Notes: generated from the sequence alone by a model not told the origin. Shown: positions 16,889 to 28,432, counted from the first letter of the stretch. The stretch is 64,000 nt of DNA from Streptomyces sp. SAI-127 (GCF_029894425.1 NZ_JARXYJ010000001.1:4588001-4652000); one strand, 5' to 3'. Numbers and translations are program-made.

Positions 16889-17578
16889 CTAGGCTCCGAA
16901 CGCTTTGCTCTTGCCCTTCACCGGCCTGGCGCCCGCCCGGAGATGAACCGGCACAAGATCGATCGCGGGCTCGCTGTAGCCGACGGAGACGATCCGGTCG
17001 CCCTGGTAGGTGAAGGACGTGAGCGAGGCGAGCGTGCACTGCCGCTTGCGCGGGTCGTGCCACAGCCGCCGCTTCTCGACGTACGAGCGCACGATCCAGA
17101 TCGGCAGCTGATGGCTGACGAGCACAGCCTCATGCCCCCGCGCCCGGTCCCGCGCAGCGTCCAGCGCGCCCTTCATCCGGACGACCTGGTCGACGTACGG
17201 CTCGCCCCAGGACGGCTTGAACGGGTTGACGAGGTGCTTCCAGTTCTCGGGGTTCTTCAGCGCCCCGTCGCCCACCCCGAAGGTCTTGCCCTGGAAGACG
17301 TTCTCGGCCTCGATGAGCCGCTCGTCGGTCGCGATGTCGAGGCCGTGGGCCTTGGCGATCGGCGTGGCGGTCTCCTGCGCCCGCTCCAGCGGGGAGGCGC
17401 AGACGTAGGTGACGTCCCGGGCGGCGAGGTGCTCGGCGACCCGGTCGGCCATCTGCCGCCCGAGCTCGGACAGGTGGTACCCGCCGAGACGGCCGTACAG
17501 CACCCCGTCGGGGTTGGCGACCTCGCCGTGCCGCATGAGGTGGACGACGGTGATGTCGCTGTTGGTCGAGGTGCTCAT
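16889..17578 (-). CDS. Histidine phosphatase family protein
   Basis: 229 residues. The catalytic RHG motif is in [15 protein letters not shown] near residue 15. The second histidine is in [18 protein letters not shown]. This places it in the phosphoglycerate-mutase-like/histidine phosphatase superfamily, soluble and using a phosphohistidine intermediate; the substrate is unknown. Its ATG overlaps the hemL stop (ATGA), so the two are coupled. A housekeeping role connected to tetrapyrrole synthesis is possible but not shown. Confidence 0.88.
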   Translation of the reverse strand: MSTSTNSDITVVHLMRHGEVANPDGVLYGRLGGYHLSELGRQMADRVAEHLAARDVTYVCASPLERAQETATPIAKAHGLDIATDERLIEAENVFQGKTFGVGDGALKNPENWKHLVNPFKPSWGEPYVDQVVRMKGALDAARDRARGHEAVLVSHQLPIWIVRSYVEKRRLWHDPRKRQCTLASLTSFTYQGDRIVSVGYSEPAIDLVPVHLRAGARPVKGKSKAFGA

Positions 17579-18894
17579 GCTGCCGTGGCCTCCGCCGCCG
17601 CTCGGGCCGCCGCCGGAAGGGCGTCGGCGATCCGCTGAACCGCCTGCTCGTCATGGGCCGTGGACACGAACCACGACTCGAAGGAGGACGGCGGCAGGTA
17701 GACGCCGTTCTCCAGTAGGGAGTGGAAGAAGGCGGTGAACCGGAAGGACTCCTGCGCCTTGGCGTCCTCGTAGTTGCGCACCGGCCGGTCGGTGAAGAAC
17801 ACCGAGAACATGTTGGAGGCGTTCTGCACGGTGTGCGCGACGCCTTCCTTGCCGAGCGCCTCGGAGACCAGCGACTGGATCTGCTGGGAGACGGCGTCGA
17901 TCCTGACGTAGGCGGCGTCGTCGAGCAGCCGCAGCTGGGCGAGGCCGGCGGCGGTGGCGACGGGGTTCCCGGAGAGGGTGCCGGCCTGGTAGACGGGCCC
18001 GGCGGGGGCGAGGTGGGCCATGACGTCCGCGCGCCCCCCGAAGGCGGCGGCGGGGAACCCGCCCCCCATGACCTTCCCGAAGGTCAGGAGATCGGGCCGG
18101 ACGCCGTCGATGCCGTACCAACCACTGCGGCTGGTCCGGAACCCGGTCATGACCTCGTCGGAGATGTAGAGGGCGCCGTTCTGCGCGCAGGCGTCCTTCA
18201 GCCCCTGGTTGAACCCGGGCAGCGGCGGCACGACGCCCATGTTGCCGGGCGAGGCCTCGGTGATCACACAGGCGATCTCACCGGGGTGCCGGTGGAAGGC
18301 CTCGTGGACGGCTTCGAGATCGTTGTACGGCAGCACGATCGTGTCCCCGGCCTGGGCACCGGTGACGCCCGGGGTGTCGGGAAGCGCGAAGGTGGCCACG
18401 CCGCTGCCCGCCGCGGCCAGCAGCGAGTCGACGTGACCGTGGTAACACCCGGCGAACTTGATGACCTTGGTGCGCCGGGTGAAGCCGCGGGCGAGCCGGA
18501 TCGCGGACATGGTGGCCTCGGTCCCGCTGGAGACGAGCCGCACCTGCTCGAGCGGTTCGACGCGGGCGACCATCTCCTCGGCGAGCGCGACCTCGCCCTC
18601 ACCGGGGGTGCCGAAGGAGGTGCCCTTCGACACCGCCTCCTGGACGGCGGCGATCACCTCGGGGTGGGAGTGCCCGAGGATCATGGGGCCCCAGGAGCAG
18701 ACGAGGTCGACGTACTCGCGCCCGTCGGCGTCCGTCAGGTACGGGCCGGTGCCGGACACCATGAAGCGGGGAGTGCCGCCCACGGCACGGAAGGCGCGGA
18801 CGGGGGAGTTCACGCCGCCGGGCGTGACGGCGGACGCGCGGTCGAACAGGGCCTGCGAGACAGGCGCATCGTACGAATAGGGCAATTCACTCAT
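17575..18894 (-). CDS. hemL: Glutamate-1-semialdehyde 2,1-aminomutase
   Basis: 439 residues, full length. PLP lysine K274 lies in [19 protein letters not shown]. Other family signatures are [39 protein letters not shown] and [11 protein letters not shown]. It converts glutamate-1-semialdehyde to 5-aminolevulinate, the committed precursor of haem, sirohaem and cobalamin, by the C5 pathway. Location beside the cytochrome c maturation operon places haem precursor synthesis and haem attachment together. A 528-bp gap lies upstream. Confidence 0.95.
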   Translation of the reverse strand: MSELPYSYDAPVSQALFDRASAVTPGGVNSPVRAFRAVGGTPRFMVSGTGPYLTDADGREYVDLVCSWGPMILGHSHPEVIAAVQEAVSKGTSFGTPGEGEVALAEEMVARVEPLEQVRLVSSGTEATMSAIRLARGFTRRTKVIKFAGCYHGHVDSLLAAAGSGVATFALPDTPGVTGAQAGDTIVLPYNDLEAVHEAFHRHPGEIACVITEASPGNMGVVPPLPGFNQGLKDACAQNGALYISDEVMTGFRTSRSGWYGIDGVRPDLLTFGKVMGGGFPAAAFGGRADVMAHLAPAGPVYQAGTLSGNPVATAAGLAQLRLLDDAAYVRIDAVSQQIQSLVSEALGKEGVAHTVQNASNMFSVFFTDRPVRNYEDAKAQESFRFTAFFHSLLENGVYLPPSSFESWFVSTAHDEQAVQRIADALPAAARAAAEATAA

Positions 18895-19422
18895 ATCCTG
18901 CGACTACTCCGACCTTCTCCGGTGCGTTCGGCTTTCTCAAACTCCATTGCCGGTGACTACCTCAGGGTAGGCCAGGCCTCGAAAGCCCCCGGTCCCCGGC
19001 GATCTGCGAAACTGGATGCAGATACACACAGCTCACGGAGACGATGGCACGGAGCCGTTTGTTCAGGGGCTGCGAAGATCCTGCGGACAGGTGTTTCAGC
19101 GCACGTTTCGGCGGGCGGCCGTGGGGGAGGTCACTGACACGATGATCGGGTTGCGCGGCGGGGGTCGCGCGTCCTAGAAAAGCAGTCGGGTGGAGATATG
19201 CATCGCGGTGGCGGACTGGGCGAGGGGACCGATGACCTGGGTCCTCGACGTGCCCGGCGGGGAAGGCACCGGCGCGAGGCGGAGGAAGCGGCCGAGACAC
19301 GTCAGGGGCGGGGCGCCTCGGGCGCCTCGGGCACCCCGGATGAGTCGGAACGCGACGAGCGACGTATCGAACGTCGGATCGATCCGTTGAGGGCGGGAAG
19401 CAGGAATGGTGGTCGGGTGGGG
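18895..19422. other. Long gap upstream of hemL and of the 19423 gene
   Basis: This stretch separates divergent genes and should hold both promoters. An in-frame extension of the 19423 gene reaches an ATG at 19198. Its third codon positions are only about two-thirds G/C, against near saturation after 19423, so I read 19198-19422 as mostly untranslated. A 33-codon open frame from an ATG near 19044 has no support. No strong hairpin or promoter stood out. Confidence 0.5.
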
Positions 19423-19854
19423 GTGACGTACAAGTACTTCGGCGCGCCCGACGGCGCGACCGCGGCCCGCGTCCCGATCTCGATGCGCCCCGAGGAACTC
19501 GGCGGCGACGAGCTCGGGATGAACGGCATGTTCACCAAGATCAAGCCGGAGACCATGGCAGCGATGGTCCTCACCGGCATCGAAGGCGTCCCCCTGCACA
19601 AGGTCCCCCCGCTCGAACTGGTCGTCCTGCACCCCGACTACGCGGTGGTCAAACTCCCCATGACGGTCGTGGACCCGCTGCGCGGCATAGGCGAGGAAGC
19701 GGTCGGCGCGGCGGCTTTCATCTGGTCGACGGTCCCGGACCGGGGCGGCCCGAGGGACGCGTTCAACGTGTACCAACTGCTGCACGAGTGGCAGGACTTC
19801 AGCCATCGGCTGCACGAGGCGGGACATCAGCCGTATTGCCTTGTGTGGCCGTGA
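19423..19854 (+). CDS. Conserved hypothetical protein
   Basis: 143 residues from the GTG at 19423 (VTYKYFGAPDGATAARVPISMRP...), where codon bias becomes typical of the genome. A longer 218-residue form from the ATG at 19198 is possible. The protein is compact and soluble with no recognised domain. It has a beta-rich core (LELVVLHPDYAVVKLPMTVVDPLRG) and a helical C-terminus ending HEAGHQPYCLVWP. It reads like a conserved Streptomyces housekeeping protein; I cannot name a function. It converges on the M20 peptidase gene across a terminator. Confidence 0.6.
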   Translation: MTYKYFGAPDGATAARVPISMRPEELGGDELGMNGMFTKIKPETMAAMVLTGIEGVPLHKVPPLELVVLHPDYAVVKLPMTVVDPLRGIGEEAVGAAAFIWSTVPDRGGPRDAFNVYQLLHEWQDFSHRLHEAGHQPYCLVWP

Positions 19855-19872
19855 CCGGGTCTCACCGGTAGC

Positions 19873-19900
19873 GGGCGGGGTCTTCGGGCCTCGCCCTTTT
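19873..19900. terminator. Bidirectional terminator between convergent genes
   Basis: GGGCGGGG (19873-19880) pairs with CCTCGCCC (19889-19896) with one G-T wobble, followed by TTTT at 19897-19900. It serves the 19423 gene on the plus strand and probably the peptidase gene on the minus strand. Confidence 0.65.
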
Positions 19901-19905
19901 CGTGT

Positions 19906-21087
19906 TCAGCCGCGCAGGGGCTCCGCCAGCCGTACCAGCAGCCCCGCGACCAGGGCGGTCTGGGCGGGCACGGTGTCGGGGTAGACGAACTCGCCCTGGG
20001 CGTGGGCGCCGTCGCCGACCGCGCCCATGCCGCACAGCACCGGCAGGCCGAGGGCGGCGACGAAGTTGGCGTCGCTGGCGCCGCCGACGGCGGCGGTGGG
20101 CAGCTCCGCACGGCCTTGTTCGCGGGCGACCTCGCGGGCGAGGTCCAGGAGCGGGGCGGAGGCGGCGTTCAGGGTCATCGGCGGCCGGTTCCAGGCGTGG
20201 TCGACCTTGACGCGTACGCGGGGGTCGCTGACGTCGATGGCGTCCAGTTCGGCGTCGACGCGGTCCTGCTCGGCCTGGCTGCTGACCCGGATGTCGACGC
20301 TCGCGGTGGCCCGCCCGGCGACGACGTTGGTGGCGGAGCCGCCCTTGATGAGGCCCGTGTTGATCGTGGTGCCCTTGTCGGGCGCGGCGACGCCCGCCGC
20401 CGCGACGACGAACTCGGACAGCGCGGTGATCGCGCTCGCCCCGTCCTGGGGCGCGAGCCCGGCGTGCGCCTCGACGCCGGTGACCGTGACCTCGAAGATC
20501 CCGGTGCCCTTGCGGCCGGTCTTGACGGCACCGTGGGCGGTCGGCTCCAGTACCAGCGTCACGTCGGCCTTCTGGGCGACCTCCTCGATCACCGGGCGCG
20601 AGGACAGGGAACCGATCTCCTCGTCGCCGTTGAAGAGGAAGGTGACGGTGGGGAGTCCGGTGCCGGTCTCGCGGGCCAGTTTCAGAGCCCAGATTCCCTG
20701 TGCGAGACCGGTCTTCATGTCGAAGATGCCGGGCGCGCTGAGTCTGACCCGCCCGTCGCCGTCCGGCTCCGGCTGCTCCCAGTCCGCGAGCGTGCCGGTC
20801 GGCCACACGGTGTCGTAGTGCCCCACCAGCATGACGTGGCCGGAGCCCGTGCCGGTGTAGGTCAGGGTGAGGGTGTCCCCGCACTCGCCGCCCGGGTACC
20901 GGTGTTCGTGGTCGGGGTGGCCGAGCCGGTGCACGGCCAGCTCACGGAGGAGATCGAGGCCCTCCGCGAGGGCGGCCAGGTCGTAACTGCCGGTCTCCTG
21001 ACGGACGAGTGTCAGGATGTCGGTGACGATCTCCGACGAGACGTCCTGGGCGCGGGCGGTGAGGGCGGCGACGGGCGATGCGGTCAT
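19906..21087 (-). CDS. M20 family metallopeptidase (CPG2/AbgB-like)
   Basis: 393 residues. Metal and catalytic motifs of M20 peptidases are visible: VMLVGHYDTVWP (His and catalytic Asp), GIFDMKTGLAQG (bridging Asp), FLFNGDEEIGS (general base Glu) and TLVLEPTAHG. The GTGIFEVTVTGVEAHAGLAPQDGASAI dimerisation domain resembles glutamate carboxypeptidase. It should hydrolyse an N-acyl amino acid or short peptide ending in glutamate or similar. It lies 50 bp downstream of the AbgT-type transporter gene on the same strand, suggesting uptake and cleavage of one substrate. Confidence 0.88.
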   Translation of the reverse strand: MTASPVAALTARAQDVSSEIVTDILTLVRQETGSYDLAALAEGLDLLRELAVHRLGHPDHEHRYPGGECGDTLTLTYTGTGSGHVMLVGHYDTVWPTGTLADWEQPEPDGDGRVRLSAPGIFDMKTGLAQGIWALKLARETGTGLPTVTFLFNGDEEIGSLSSRPVIEEVAQKADVTLVLEPTAHGAVKTGRKGTGIFEVTVTGVEAHAGLAPQDGASAITALSEFVVAAAGVAAPDKGTTINTGLIKGGSATNVVAGRATASVDIRVSSQAEQDRVDAELDAIDVSDPRVRVKVDHAWNRPPMTLNAASAPLLDLAREVAREQGRAELPTAAVGGASDANFVAALGLPVLCGMGAVGDGAHAQGEFVYPDTVPAQTALVAGLLVRLAEPLRG

Positions 21088-21137
21088 GGTCTGCTTTCTC
21101 GTACGAAGGTGCGGGGCGCTGTCGCGGCGGGGCCGGG

Positions 21138-22691
21138 TCAGCTGATGCCGAAGGGAAGGCCGAGCAGGTACCAGGCCACGAAGAACGCGACCCAGACGAC
21201 CCAGACGACGGCGGCGATCGGGATGGTGAAGGAGGCCAGCGTGCCGATGCCGGCGGACTTCTTGTGCTGCTGGATGAAGCCCAGCGCCATCGCGAAGTAC
21301 GGGCTCATCGGGGTGACGCAGTTGGTGACCGAGTCGGCGACGCGGTAGACGGCCTGAGTGGTCTGGGGCTCGATGCCGATGAGCATCAGCATGGGGATGA
21401 GCACCGGGGCGGCCAGCGCCCACAGGGCGGAGCCGCTGGTGATCACGAGATTCATGAAGGTGATCAGTACGGCGATGCCGACCAGCACGGTCCAGCCGCT
21501 CAGGTGCATCTCCTTCAGGGTCTCCGCGCCCTCGACGGCGATGACGTTGCCGATGTTCGTCCACTTGAAATAAGCGAGGAACTGGGAGATCGCGAAGAAC
21601 AGGACGAGGATCGGGGCATAGGTGCGCGTGCCCTCGACCAGCGCGTCGACGATGTCACCGGCCGTGCGGAAGGTCCCGGCGCTGCGGCCGTGGACCCAGC
21701 CGAGCAGGGAGAAGAACAGGAACAGCACGATCGACATGCCCGAGATCACCGGAGACTCGACCAGGGAGCCGTGCTCGCCGCGCAGCGGGGAGTTCACCGG
21801 GATCATGGCCGCGGTCAGGACCGCGATGAAGCCGACGGCGGCCAGGCCGGTCATCCGCAGGGCGCGGCGCTGCACCGGGGTGACCTCGACCGCCTTCAGC
21901 TCCTCGGCGCTCAGCGCCTGCACCGGCTCGTCGGGGGCCAGGTCCGAGCGCTGGGAGATGACCTTGTCCACGACGAGCGTGATGACCAGGGCGACGAGGA
22001 CGGACGAGGCGAGGCCGAAGAAGTAGTTCGCGACCGGAGTGACGGTGAGGTGCGGGTCGATGGTGTGCGCGGCAGCCGTGGATATCGACGACAGCAATAC
22101 GTCGGTGGTGGTGAGGGACGGGGAAGCGTCGTAGCCGGCGGAGATGGAGACGTAGGCGACGATGCAGCCGAGGACGGGACTGCGTCCGGCGGCGCGGAAG
22201 ACGAGAGCCCCGAGCGGTATGAGGGTGACGTACGCGGCGTCGCCCGCGACGTGGGCGACCATCGCCGTCATCGACAGCGCGAAGGTGAGGTACCTGCCCG
22301 GCACGCGGGCGACCATGCGGCGCAGCAGGGTCGTGAACAGGCCACTCGCCTCGGCGACCGCGATACCGAAGCCCACGATGAGGATCGTGGCCAGCGGCGG
22401 GAAGGTCGCGAAGTTGTCGACGGCCCCCTCGACCATCGTCGTGACGCCGGCCTTGCTGAGCAGGCTCTGCACCTTGATGGTCTCGTGCGTTCCGGGATGC
22501 GCGGTGCTGACCCCGGCCGCCGCCAGGATCGCGCTGAGGACGATCACGACCCCCGCGAGGATCCAGAACAGCCAGAACGGGTTGGGCAGCTTGTTGCCGA
22601 CCTTCTCGATCGCGGCGAAGGCGCGGAACGCGGTGCGCAGGGCTCTTGAGGGAGGCTCGGTCGGCTGGGGTTGGGTCGTGGTGGCACTCAT
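21138..22691 (-). CDS. AbgT family transporter
   Basis: 517 residues from the ATG at 22691 (ribosome site GAAGAGG; an upstream start at 22709 is in frame). It is polytopic. AbgT-family stretches include FRAFAAIEKVGNKLPNPFWLFW near the start, FALSMTAMVAHVAGDAAYVTLIPLGALVF, and CVTPMSPYFAMALGFIQ near the end. AbgT proteins import p-aminobenzoyl-glutamate in E. coli; some members export antimetabolites. The M20 peptidase next door fits the E. coli AbgAB-T arrangement, so uptake is favoured. Control is likely by the divergent Lrp/AsnC regulator. Confidence 0.88.
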   Translation of the reverse strand: MSATTTQPQPTEPPSRALRTAFRAFAAIEKVGNKLPNPFWLFWILAGVVIVLSAILAAAGVSTAHPGTHETIKVQSLLSKAGVTTMVEGAVDNFATFPPLATILIVGFGIAVAEASGLFTTLLRRMVARVPGRYLTFALSMTAMVAHVAGDAAYVTLIPLGALVFRAAGRSPVLGCIVAYVSISAGYDASPSLTTTDVLLSSISTAAAHTIDPHLTVTPVANYFFGLASSVLVALVITLVVDKVISQRSDLAPDEPVQALSAEELKAVEVTPVQRRALRMTGLAAVGFIAVLTAAMIPVNSPLRGEHGSLVESPVISGMSIVLFLFFSLLGWVHGRSAGTFRTAGDIVDALVEGTRTYAPILVLFFAISQFLAYFKWTNIGNVIAVEGAETLKEMHLSGWTVLVGIAVLITFMNLVITSGSALWALAAPVLIPMLMLIGIEPQTTQAVYRVADSVTNCVTPMSPYFAMALGFIQQHKKSAGIGTLASFTIPIAAVVWVVWVAFFVAWYLLGLPFGIS

Positions 22692-22828
22692 GGGTACCTC
22701 TTCGTGCATTCAGAGGGGACTGCCGGGGATGTTCCTGCAAACCATGGCAGCCAATTGAGAGATTCTCCAGTCTCGGTGTGTAACAGTGGGATTAACCGGC
22801 AAGCCTCGGCAGTCTAAGGTGGGACACC

Positions 22829-23860
22829 ATGACCCGTCCTCTCCTCGACGAGCTCGACCGGCGCCTCATCGGGGCACTACACCTGGCGCCCCGGGCCACC
22901 TGGGACGACATCGGCGCGATCCTGTCCGCCGACGCCAGCACGCTGAAGCGCCGTTACGACCGGCTGCAGGAGGCCCGGATGGTCCGCGTGATCGGGCAGT
23001 CCGACTGGGGAATGCACTCCACGGCGATGCCGGTGCACGTTTTCCTGGACATCGCGGGCGAGACGCCGCTGGCCGTCCTCGACCGGCTCCGTGGCCTGCC
23101 CCATCTGCAGCTCCTGGCCCAGATCTCCGGCGACCATCCGCTCTACGCCGTCGTCCACGCCCCCTCGGAGGCGGCCACCAGCGAGGCGATCGACCGGATG
23201 TTCTCGGTCCCCGGCGTCCGCCACGTCAAGGCCCTGCCCGCGCTCAGCACGCTGCGCCGGGGCATCACCTGGGACCCTCAGTTCCTGACCGACACCGAAC
23301 GGGCCGAGCTGCTGAAGCTGACCGGCGCGCCGGCGGCAGGCACCGCGACCGCGACCGCGACGCCCCCCGCGAAATCCCTGAGCGAGGCCGAGCGCACGGT
23401 CGTCGCCCAGCTGATCCAGGACGGCCGGGCCTCCGCCGCGAGCATCGCCCGGGCCGCCGACCTCGCCACCTCGACCGCCCACCGCGTCGTACGCCGCGTC
23501 CTGGACGAACGCTGGGTCCAGCCGCGCCTGGAGATCGTGTCGGAGTGGCTGGGCTTCCAGACCCCGTTCATGCTGCGCCTGCGGGTCGCCCCCGGCGAGA
23601 CCCCCGAGGTCATGCGCCGCCTCGATCAGCTCGCCCAGACCCGACTGGCCGCCCACGTGGCCAGCGACATGTCCGTCCTGGCCACCGGTCTGGTCACCGA
23701 CCGCTCCGCACTGGCACGCTTCATCGACGACGAGTTGGCGAAGATCCCCGGCATCATCACCGTCAGCGTCGACGTCATGCTCGCGGAGCCGCGCCGCTAC
23801 TGGCTGGACCGGGACCGGGTGTCGGGGCTCGGGGAGTTCCACGCGCCGACGTTGCTCTGA
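22829..23860 (+). CDS. Lrp/AsnC family regulator with two tandem Lrp units
   Basis: 343 residues, twice the usual Lrp length. The first helix-turn-helix is at about residues 5-45 (LDELDRRLIGALHLAPRATWDDIGAILSADASTLKRRYDRL), followed by a RAM-like sensing domain. A second HTH (SEAERTVVAQLIQDGRASAASIARAADLATSTAHRVVRRVL) and second sensing domain follow after an alanine/threonine linker near residue 175. It is divergent from the abgT-like gene with 137 bp between them. A GAGA-gat-TCTC palindrome at 22757-22767 is a weak operator candidate. An amino-acid or peptide effector is expected from the family. Confidence 0.85.
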   Translation: MTRPLLDELDRRLIGALHLAPRATWDDIGAILSADASTLKRRYDRLQEARMVRVIGQSDWGMHSTAMPVHVFLDIAGETPLAVLDRLRGLPHLQLLAQISGDHPLYAVVHAPSEAATSEAIDRMFSVPGVRHVKALPALSTLRRGITWDPQFLTDTERAELLKLTGAPAAGTATATATPPAKSLSEAERTVVAQLIQDGRASAASIARAADLATSTAHRVVRRVLDERWVQPRLEIVSEWLGFQTPFMLRLRVAPGETPEVMRRLDQLAQTRLAAHVASDMSVLATGLVTDRSALARFIDDELAKIPGIITVSVDVMLAEPRRYWLDRDRVSGLGEFHAPTLL

Positions 23861-23885
23861 GTCGCAGAAAGAGGCCGACGGCCGC

Positions 23886-25244
<1,359 letters not shown>

Positions 25245-25264
25245 GAAAGTCCTTTCACGGTCGG

Positions 25265-26125
25265 TCACTTGACGGCGCCCGCCGTCAGCCCGGCGACGAG
25301 ATAGCGCTGGAGCAGCAGGAACCCGGCGACCACGGGGACGCTCACCACCAGCGAGGCGGCCATGATCTGGTTCCAGTACACGTTGTTGAGCGTGGAGTAG
25401 CCCTGGAGGCCGACGGCGAGCGTGCGGGTGGCGTCGTTGGTCATCACCGACGCGAAGAGCACCTCGCCCCAGGCGGTCATGAAGGCGTAGACGGCGACCG
25501 CGACGATCCCGGGGATCGCGGCGGGCACGACGACCCGGAAGAGCGCGCCGAACGGCCCGCAGCCGTCCACCAGCGCGGCCTCGTCCAGATCGCGCGGCAC
25601 CGAGTCGAAGTACCCGATCAGCATCCAGATCGAGAACGGCAGGGAGAAGGTCAGATACGTCAGGATCAGCCCGCCCCGCGAGCCGAACAGGGCGATTCCG
25701 GTGGCGTTGCCGATGTTGACGTAGATCAGGAAGAGCGGCAGCAGGAAGAGGATGCCCGGGAACATCTGCGTGGACAGCACGGTGACCGTGAAGACGCGCT
25801 TGCCGCGGAACTCGTAGCGGCTGACGGCGTACGCGGCGAACACCGCGATCACCACCGAGCAGACGGTCGCCGCGCCCGCCACGATCAGCGAGTTCACGAA
25901 GTACCGCGCGAGCGGGATCGTCGACCAGATGTCGATGTACGGCCGGATCGTCAGCCGGCTCGGCAGCCAGTGGAACTCGCCCGTCACGTCCGCCAGCGGC
26001 TTCAGTGAGCTGGAGACCATCACGTAGACCGGCACCAGGACGAAGCCGGTGAGCAGGGTGAGGAAGATCCGCCGGGACCAGAAGAATGTACGCGGCGGTG
26101 CCATGGGCGAGCGGGGGCTAGACAT
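25265..26125 (-). CDS. Carbohydrate ABC transporter permease (MalG type)
   Basis: 286 residues with six hydrophobic segments. The EAA loop that docks the ATPase reads [33 protein letters not shown]. It ends [10 protein letters not shown], the usual MalG-type tail. Its ATG overlaps the preceding permease gene by 8 bp. No ATP-binding gene is in the operon, so a shared ATPase such as the streptomycete MsiK is probably used (family knowledge). Confidence 0.9.
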   Translation of the reverse strand: MSSPRSPMAPPRTFFWSRRIFLTLLTGFVLVPVYVMVSSSLKPLADVTGEFHWLPSRLTIRPYIDIWSTIPLARYFVNSLIVAGAATVCSVVIAVFAAYAVSRYEFRGKRVFTVTVLSTQMFPGILFLLPLFLIYVNIGNATGIALFGSRGGLILTYLTFSLPFSIWMLIGYFDSVPRDLDEAALVDGCGPFGALFRVVVPAAIPGIVAVAVYAFMTAWGEVLFASVMTNDATRTLAVGLQGYSTLNNVYWNQIMAASLVVSVPVVAGFLLLQRYLVAGLTAGAVK

Positions 26126-27110
26126 CGGCCGGCTTCCTTCCCCGGGAGGTCAGCAGGAGGTAGACGCCCGTCACCACGAGCAGGAACAGCAGCAGCAGGA
26201 CGGACATCGCGGAGCCGGTGCCGAAGTTCCAGGTCACGAAGGACGCCTGGTAGATGTGGACCGAGATCAGGTCCGCGGCCTCCGGAGCCGACTTGCCGAA
26301 CAGGACGAACGGCGTGTTGAAGTCGTTGAACGTCCACAGGAACAGCACCAGGAGCAGCACCTGGTTGACGGGCCGCAGGGACGGGAGCGTGATCCGCCGG
26401 ATCTGCTGCCAGATCCCGGCGCCGTCCAGGGCCGCCGCCTCGTACAGCTCGCCGGGGATGTTCTGGAGGCCGGCCATGACGATGAGGAAGGCGAACGGCC
26501 AGCCCTTCCACACCGAGACGGTCAGCAGCGCCCAGAAGCTGTTGTCGCCGATGAGCCAGAAGGACGGCTTGTCGGTGAGGTGGAGCTGGTCGTGCAGGAC
26601 ATGGTTCACCAGGCCGTTGTCGTGCTGGAACATGAACACCCAGGTGATGACGGCCGCGTAGACCGGCAGGGCGTACGGCACCAGGAACAGGGCGCGCAGC
26701 AGGCCCCGGCCGCGGAAGGTGTCCTGCAAATAGACCGCCGCCGCCGTCCCGACGATCCAGCACAGGGCGACCGACAGCAGCGTGAAGGCCACCGTGACCA
26801 GGAACGAGTGCAGCAGCGCCTCGCCGACCGGGGCGTCGAAGTCCACCGACACCTGGTAGTTGTCGAGGCCGGACCAGGGCGCGGTGCCCCAGTCCCGGAT
26901 GTAGAACTGCGTGAGCTCCTTGAAGCTCATCACGATGCCGATCACCATCGGCACCAGGTGGACCAGGAGTTCGAGGAGCAGGGCCGGGAGCAGGAGCAGG
27001 TACGGCAGGCCGACGCGGCGGATCCTTCCGGGGCGGCGGCGGGGACCCGGGTGCGCCGCCCCGGAAGGGTTCTGGTGCACGGCGGCCTCCGCGGGCGCGG
27101 TGGTGGTCAT
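26118..27110 (-). CDS. Carbohydrate ABC transporter permease (MalF type)
   Basis: 330 residues from the ATG at 27110. A proline/arginine-rich cytoplasmic N-terminus leads into six membrane helices. The EAA loop is IPGELYEAAALDGAGIWQQIRRITLPSLRP. It pairs with the MalG-type permease to form the channel. It starts 5 bp after the binding-protein gene stop, clearly the same operon. The long frame upstream of 27110 is a shadow within the binding-protein gene. Confidence 0.9.
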   Translation of the reverse strand: MTTTAPAEAAVHQNPSGAAHPGPRRRPGRIRRVGLPYLLLLPALLLELLVHLVPMVIGIVMSFKELTQFYIRDWGTAPWSGLDNYQVSVDFDAPVGEALLHSFLVTVAFTLLSVALCWIVGTAAAVYLQDTFRGRGLLRALFLVPYALPVYAAVITWVFMFQHDNGLVNHVLHDQLHLTDKPSFWLIGDNSFWALLTVSVWKGWPFAFLIVMAGLQNIPGELYEAAALDGAGIWQQIRRITLPSLRPVNQVLLLVLFLWTFNDFNTPFVLFGKSAPEAADLISVHIYQASFVTWNFGTGSAMSVLLLLFLLVVTGVYLLLTSRGRKPADV

Positions 27111-27115
27111 CGTGC

Positions 27116-28432
27116 TCACTTCGCCGGCATCTGCTGCTGGGCCTTCTCCAGCGCCGCCCTCACCGAGTCGGTGGTGACCGCGCGTCCGGCGGCCGCGTCG
27201 GCGAACAGGTCCTTGACGGCGGTTCCCACGGCCGTCTCGAACTGCGACTCGTCGGCGACCTGCGGCAGCGCGGCCGCGCTGGTGGCGAGGGTGTTCTTGA
27301 GGACCTCGTTGGGGCCCGAGCTGAACACGCTCTCCGCCTGCACGCTCTTGACCGGCGGGATGGAACTGTAGGCGGTGTTGAGGATCTTCTGCTCGGCGTC
27401 GCCGGTCATGAACTTCACGAACTTCTTGGCGCCGTCGATGTTGTCGGTGTTCTTGAAGACGGCCAGGTTGATGCCCATGACGGCCGAGTTGACCTGGGTG
27501 CCGGGACCCGGTGTGCCGGACTGCACGGGCACCGGTGCGATGCCGTACTTGTCCTCGCTCATGCCCTGGGACTTGAGGTTGGCGGCGGCGGACTGCCACA
27601 GCAGCATGGCCTGGTTGCCCTTGGCGAAGTCGCTCACCGACTGGTTCTGGGCGTACTCGGCGTCGCCGGTCGGTATGACCTTGTCCTTGGCCATGAGGTC
27701 GACGTACTGCTTGACCGCGGCGACCACGTTGTCGTTGGTGAAGTCGGGCTTGCCGTCGGCGGTGAAGAACTCGCCGCCGTGCTGCTTGGCGAAGACGAAG
27801 ACGTGGTGGATGTTCTCCGACAGGTTCGCGCCCTCCGCGCCGAGCGCCGACTTGCCCTTGGCCTGGATCTTCTTGCCGTCGGCGATCAGTTCGTCCCAGG
27901 TGGCCGGGGGCTTCGTGATGCCGGCGTCGGCGAAGATCTCTTTGTTGTAGTAGAGGGCGTAGGCCATCGAGTAGAGCGGGACCGCGGCCGGGTCCTGGCC
28001 CTCGGCGCCGGTGGAGCCGAGCGCGGAGTCGACGAAGCGGTCCTTGCCGCCGATCGCGGCGAAGTTCTTGGTGTCCCAGGGCAGCAGCGCGCCGGTGGCC
28101 TGGAGGGAGGCGCTCCAGGTGTTGCCGATGTTGAGGACGTCGGGGCCCTGGCCCGAGGTGGTCGCGGTGAGGATCCGGTTGAGCAGGTCGGACCAGGGGA
28201 CGACCTCGAGCTTGACCTTGATCCCGGTCTGCTTCTCGAACTTGTCGAGCTCGGGCTGGAGGACCTTCTTGTCGACCTCGATGCTGGCGCCCTGGTTGGA
28301 GGCCCAGTAGGTCAGGGTCTTCGGCGAGTCGTTGGACCCGCCGCTCGTCGACGAGCCGCCGCCGCAGGCGGTCACAAGGGTCATGAGGGAAACGGTGACC
28401 GCACCGGCGGCCGCGGCTCGGGTTCTGCGCAT
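27116..28432 (-). CDS. Sugar-binding lipoprotein of the ABC transporter
   Basis: 438 residues. A lipoprotein signal (MRRTRAAAAGAVTVSLMTLVTAC, cysteine at 23) is followed by a glycine/serine spacer and a family-1 extracellular solute-binding domain. Typical parts are LTYWASNQGAS, LEVVPWSDLLNRILTATTSGQGPDVLNIGNTW and ALYYNKEIFADAGITKPPATWDELIADGKKI. It captures an oligosaccharide for the MalFG-type permeases. The GH1 enzyme in the operon points to a beta-glucoside. First gene of the operon; divergent from the ROK regulator. Confidence 0.9.
   Translation of the reverse strand: MRRTRAAAAGAVTVSLMTLVTACGGGSSTSGGSNDSPKTLTYWASNQGASIEVDKKVLQPELDKFEKQTGIKVKLEVVPWSDLLNRILTATTSGQGPDVLNIGNTWSASLQATGALLPWDTKNFAAIGGKDRFVDSALGSTGAEGQDPAAVPLYSMAYALYYNKEIFADAGITKPPATWDELIADGKKIQAKGKSALGAEGANLSENIHHVFVFAKQHGGEFFTADGKPDFTNDNVVAAVKQYVDLMAKDKVIPTGDAEYAQNQSVSDFAKGNQAMLLWQSAAANLKSQGMSEDKYGIAPVPVQSGTPGPGTQVNSAVMGINLAVFKNTDNIDGAKKFVKFMTGDAEQKILNTAYSSIPPVKSVQAESVFSSGPNEVLKNTLATSAAALPQVADESQFETAVGTAVKDLFADAAAGRAVTTDSVRAALEKAQQQMPAK

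Noticed and set aside
19198..19422. N-terminal extension of the 19423 gene
   Set aside because: Third-position GC falls to about two-thirds and the protein becomes Arg/Glu/Gly low complexity; kept only as an alternative start.
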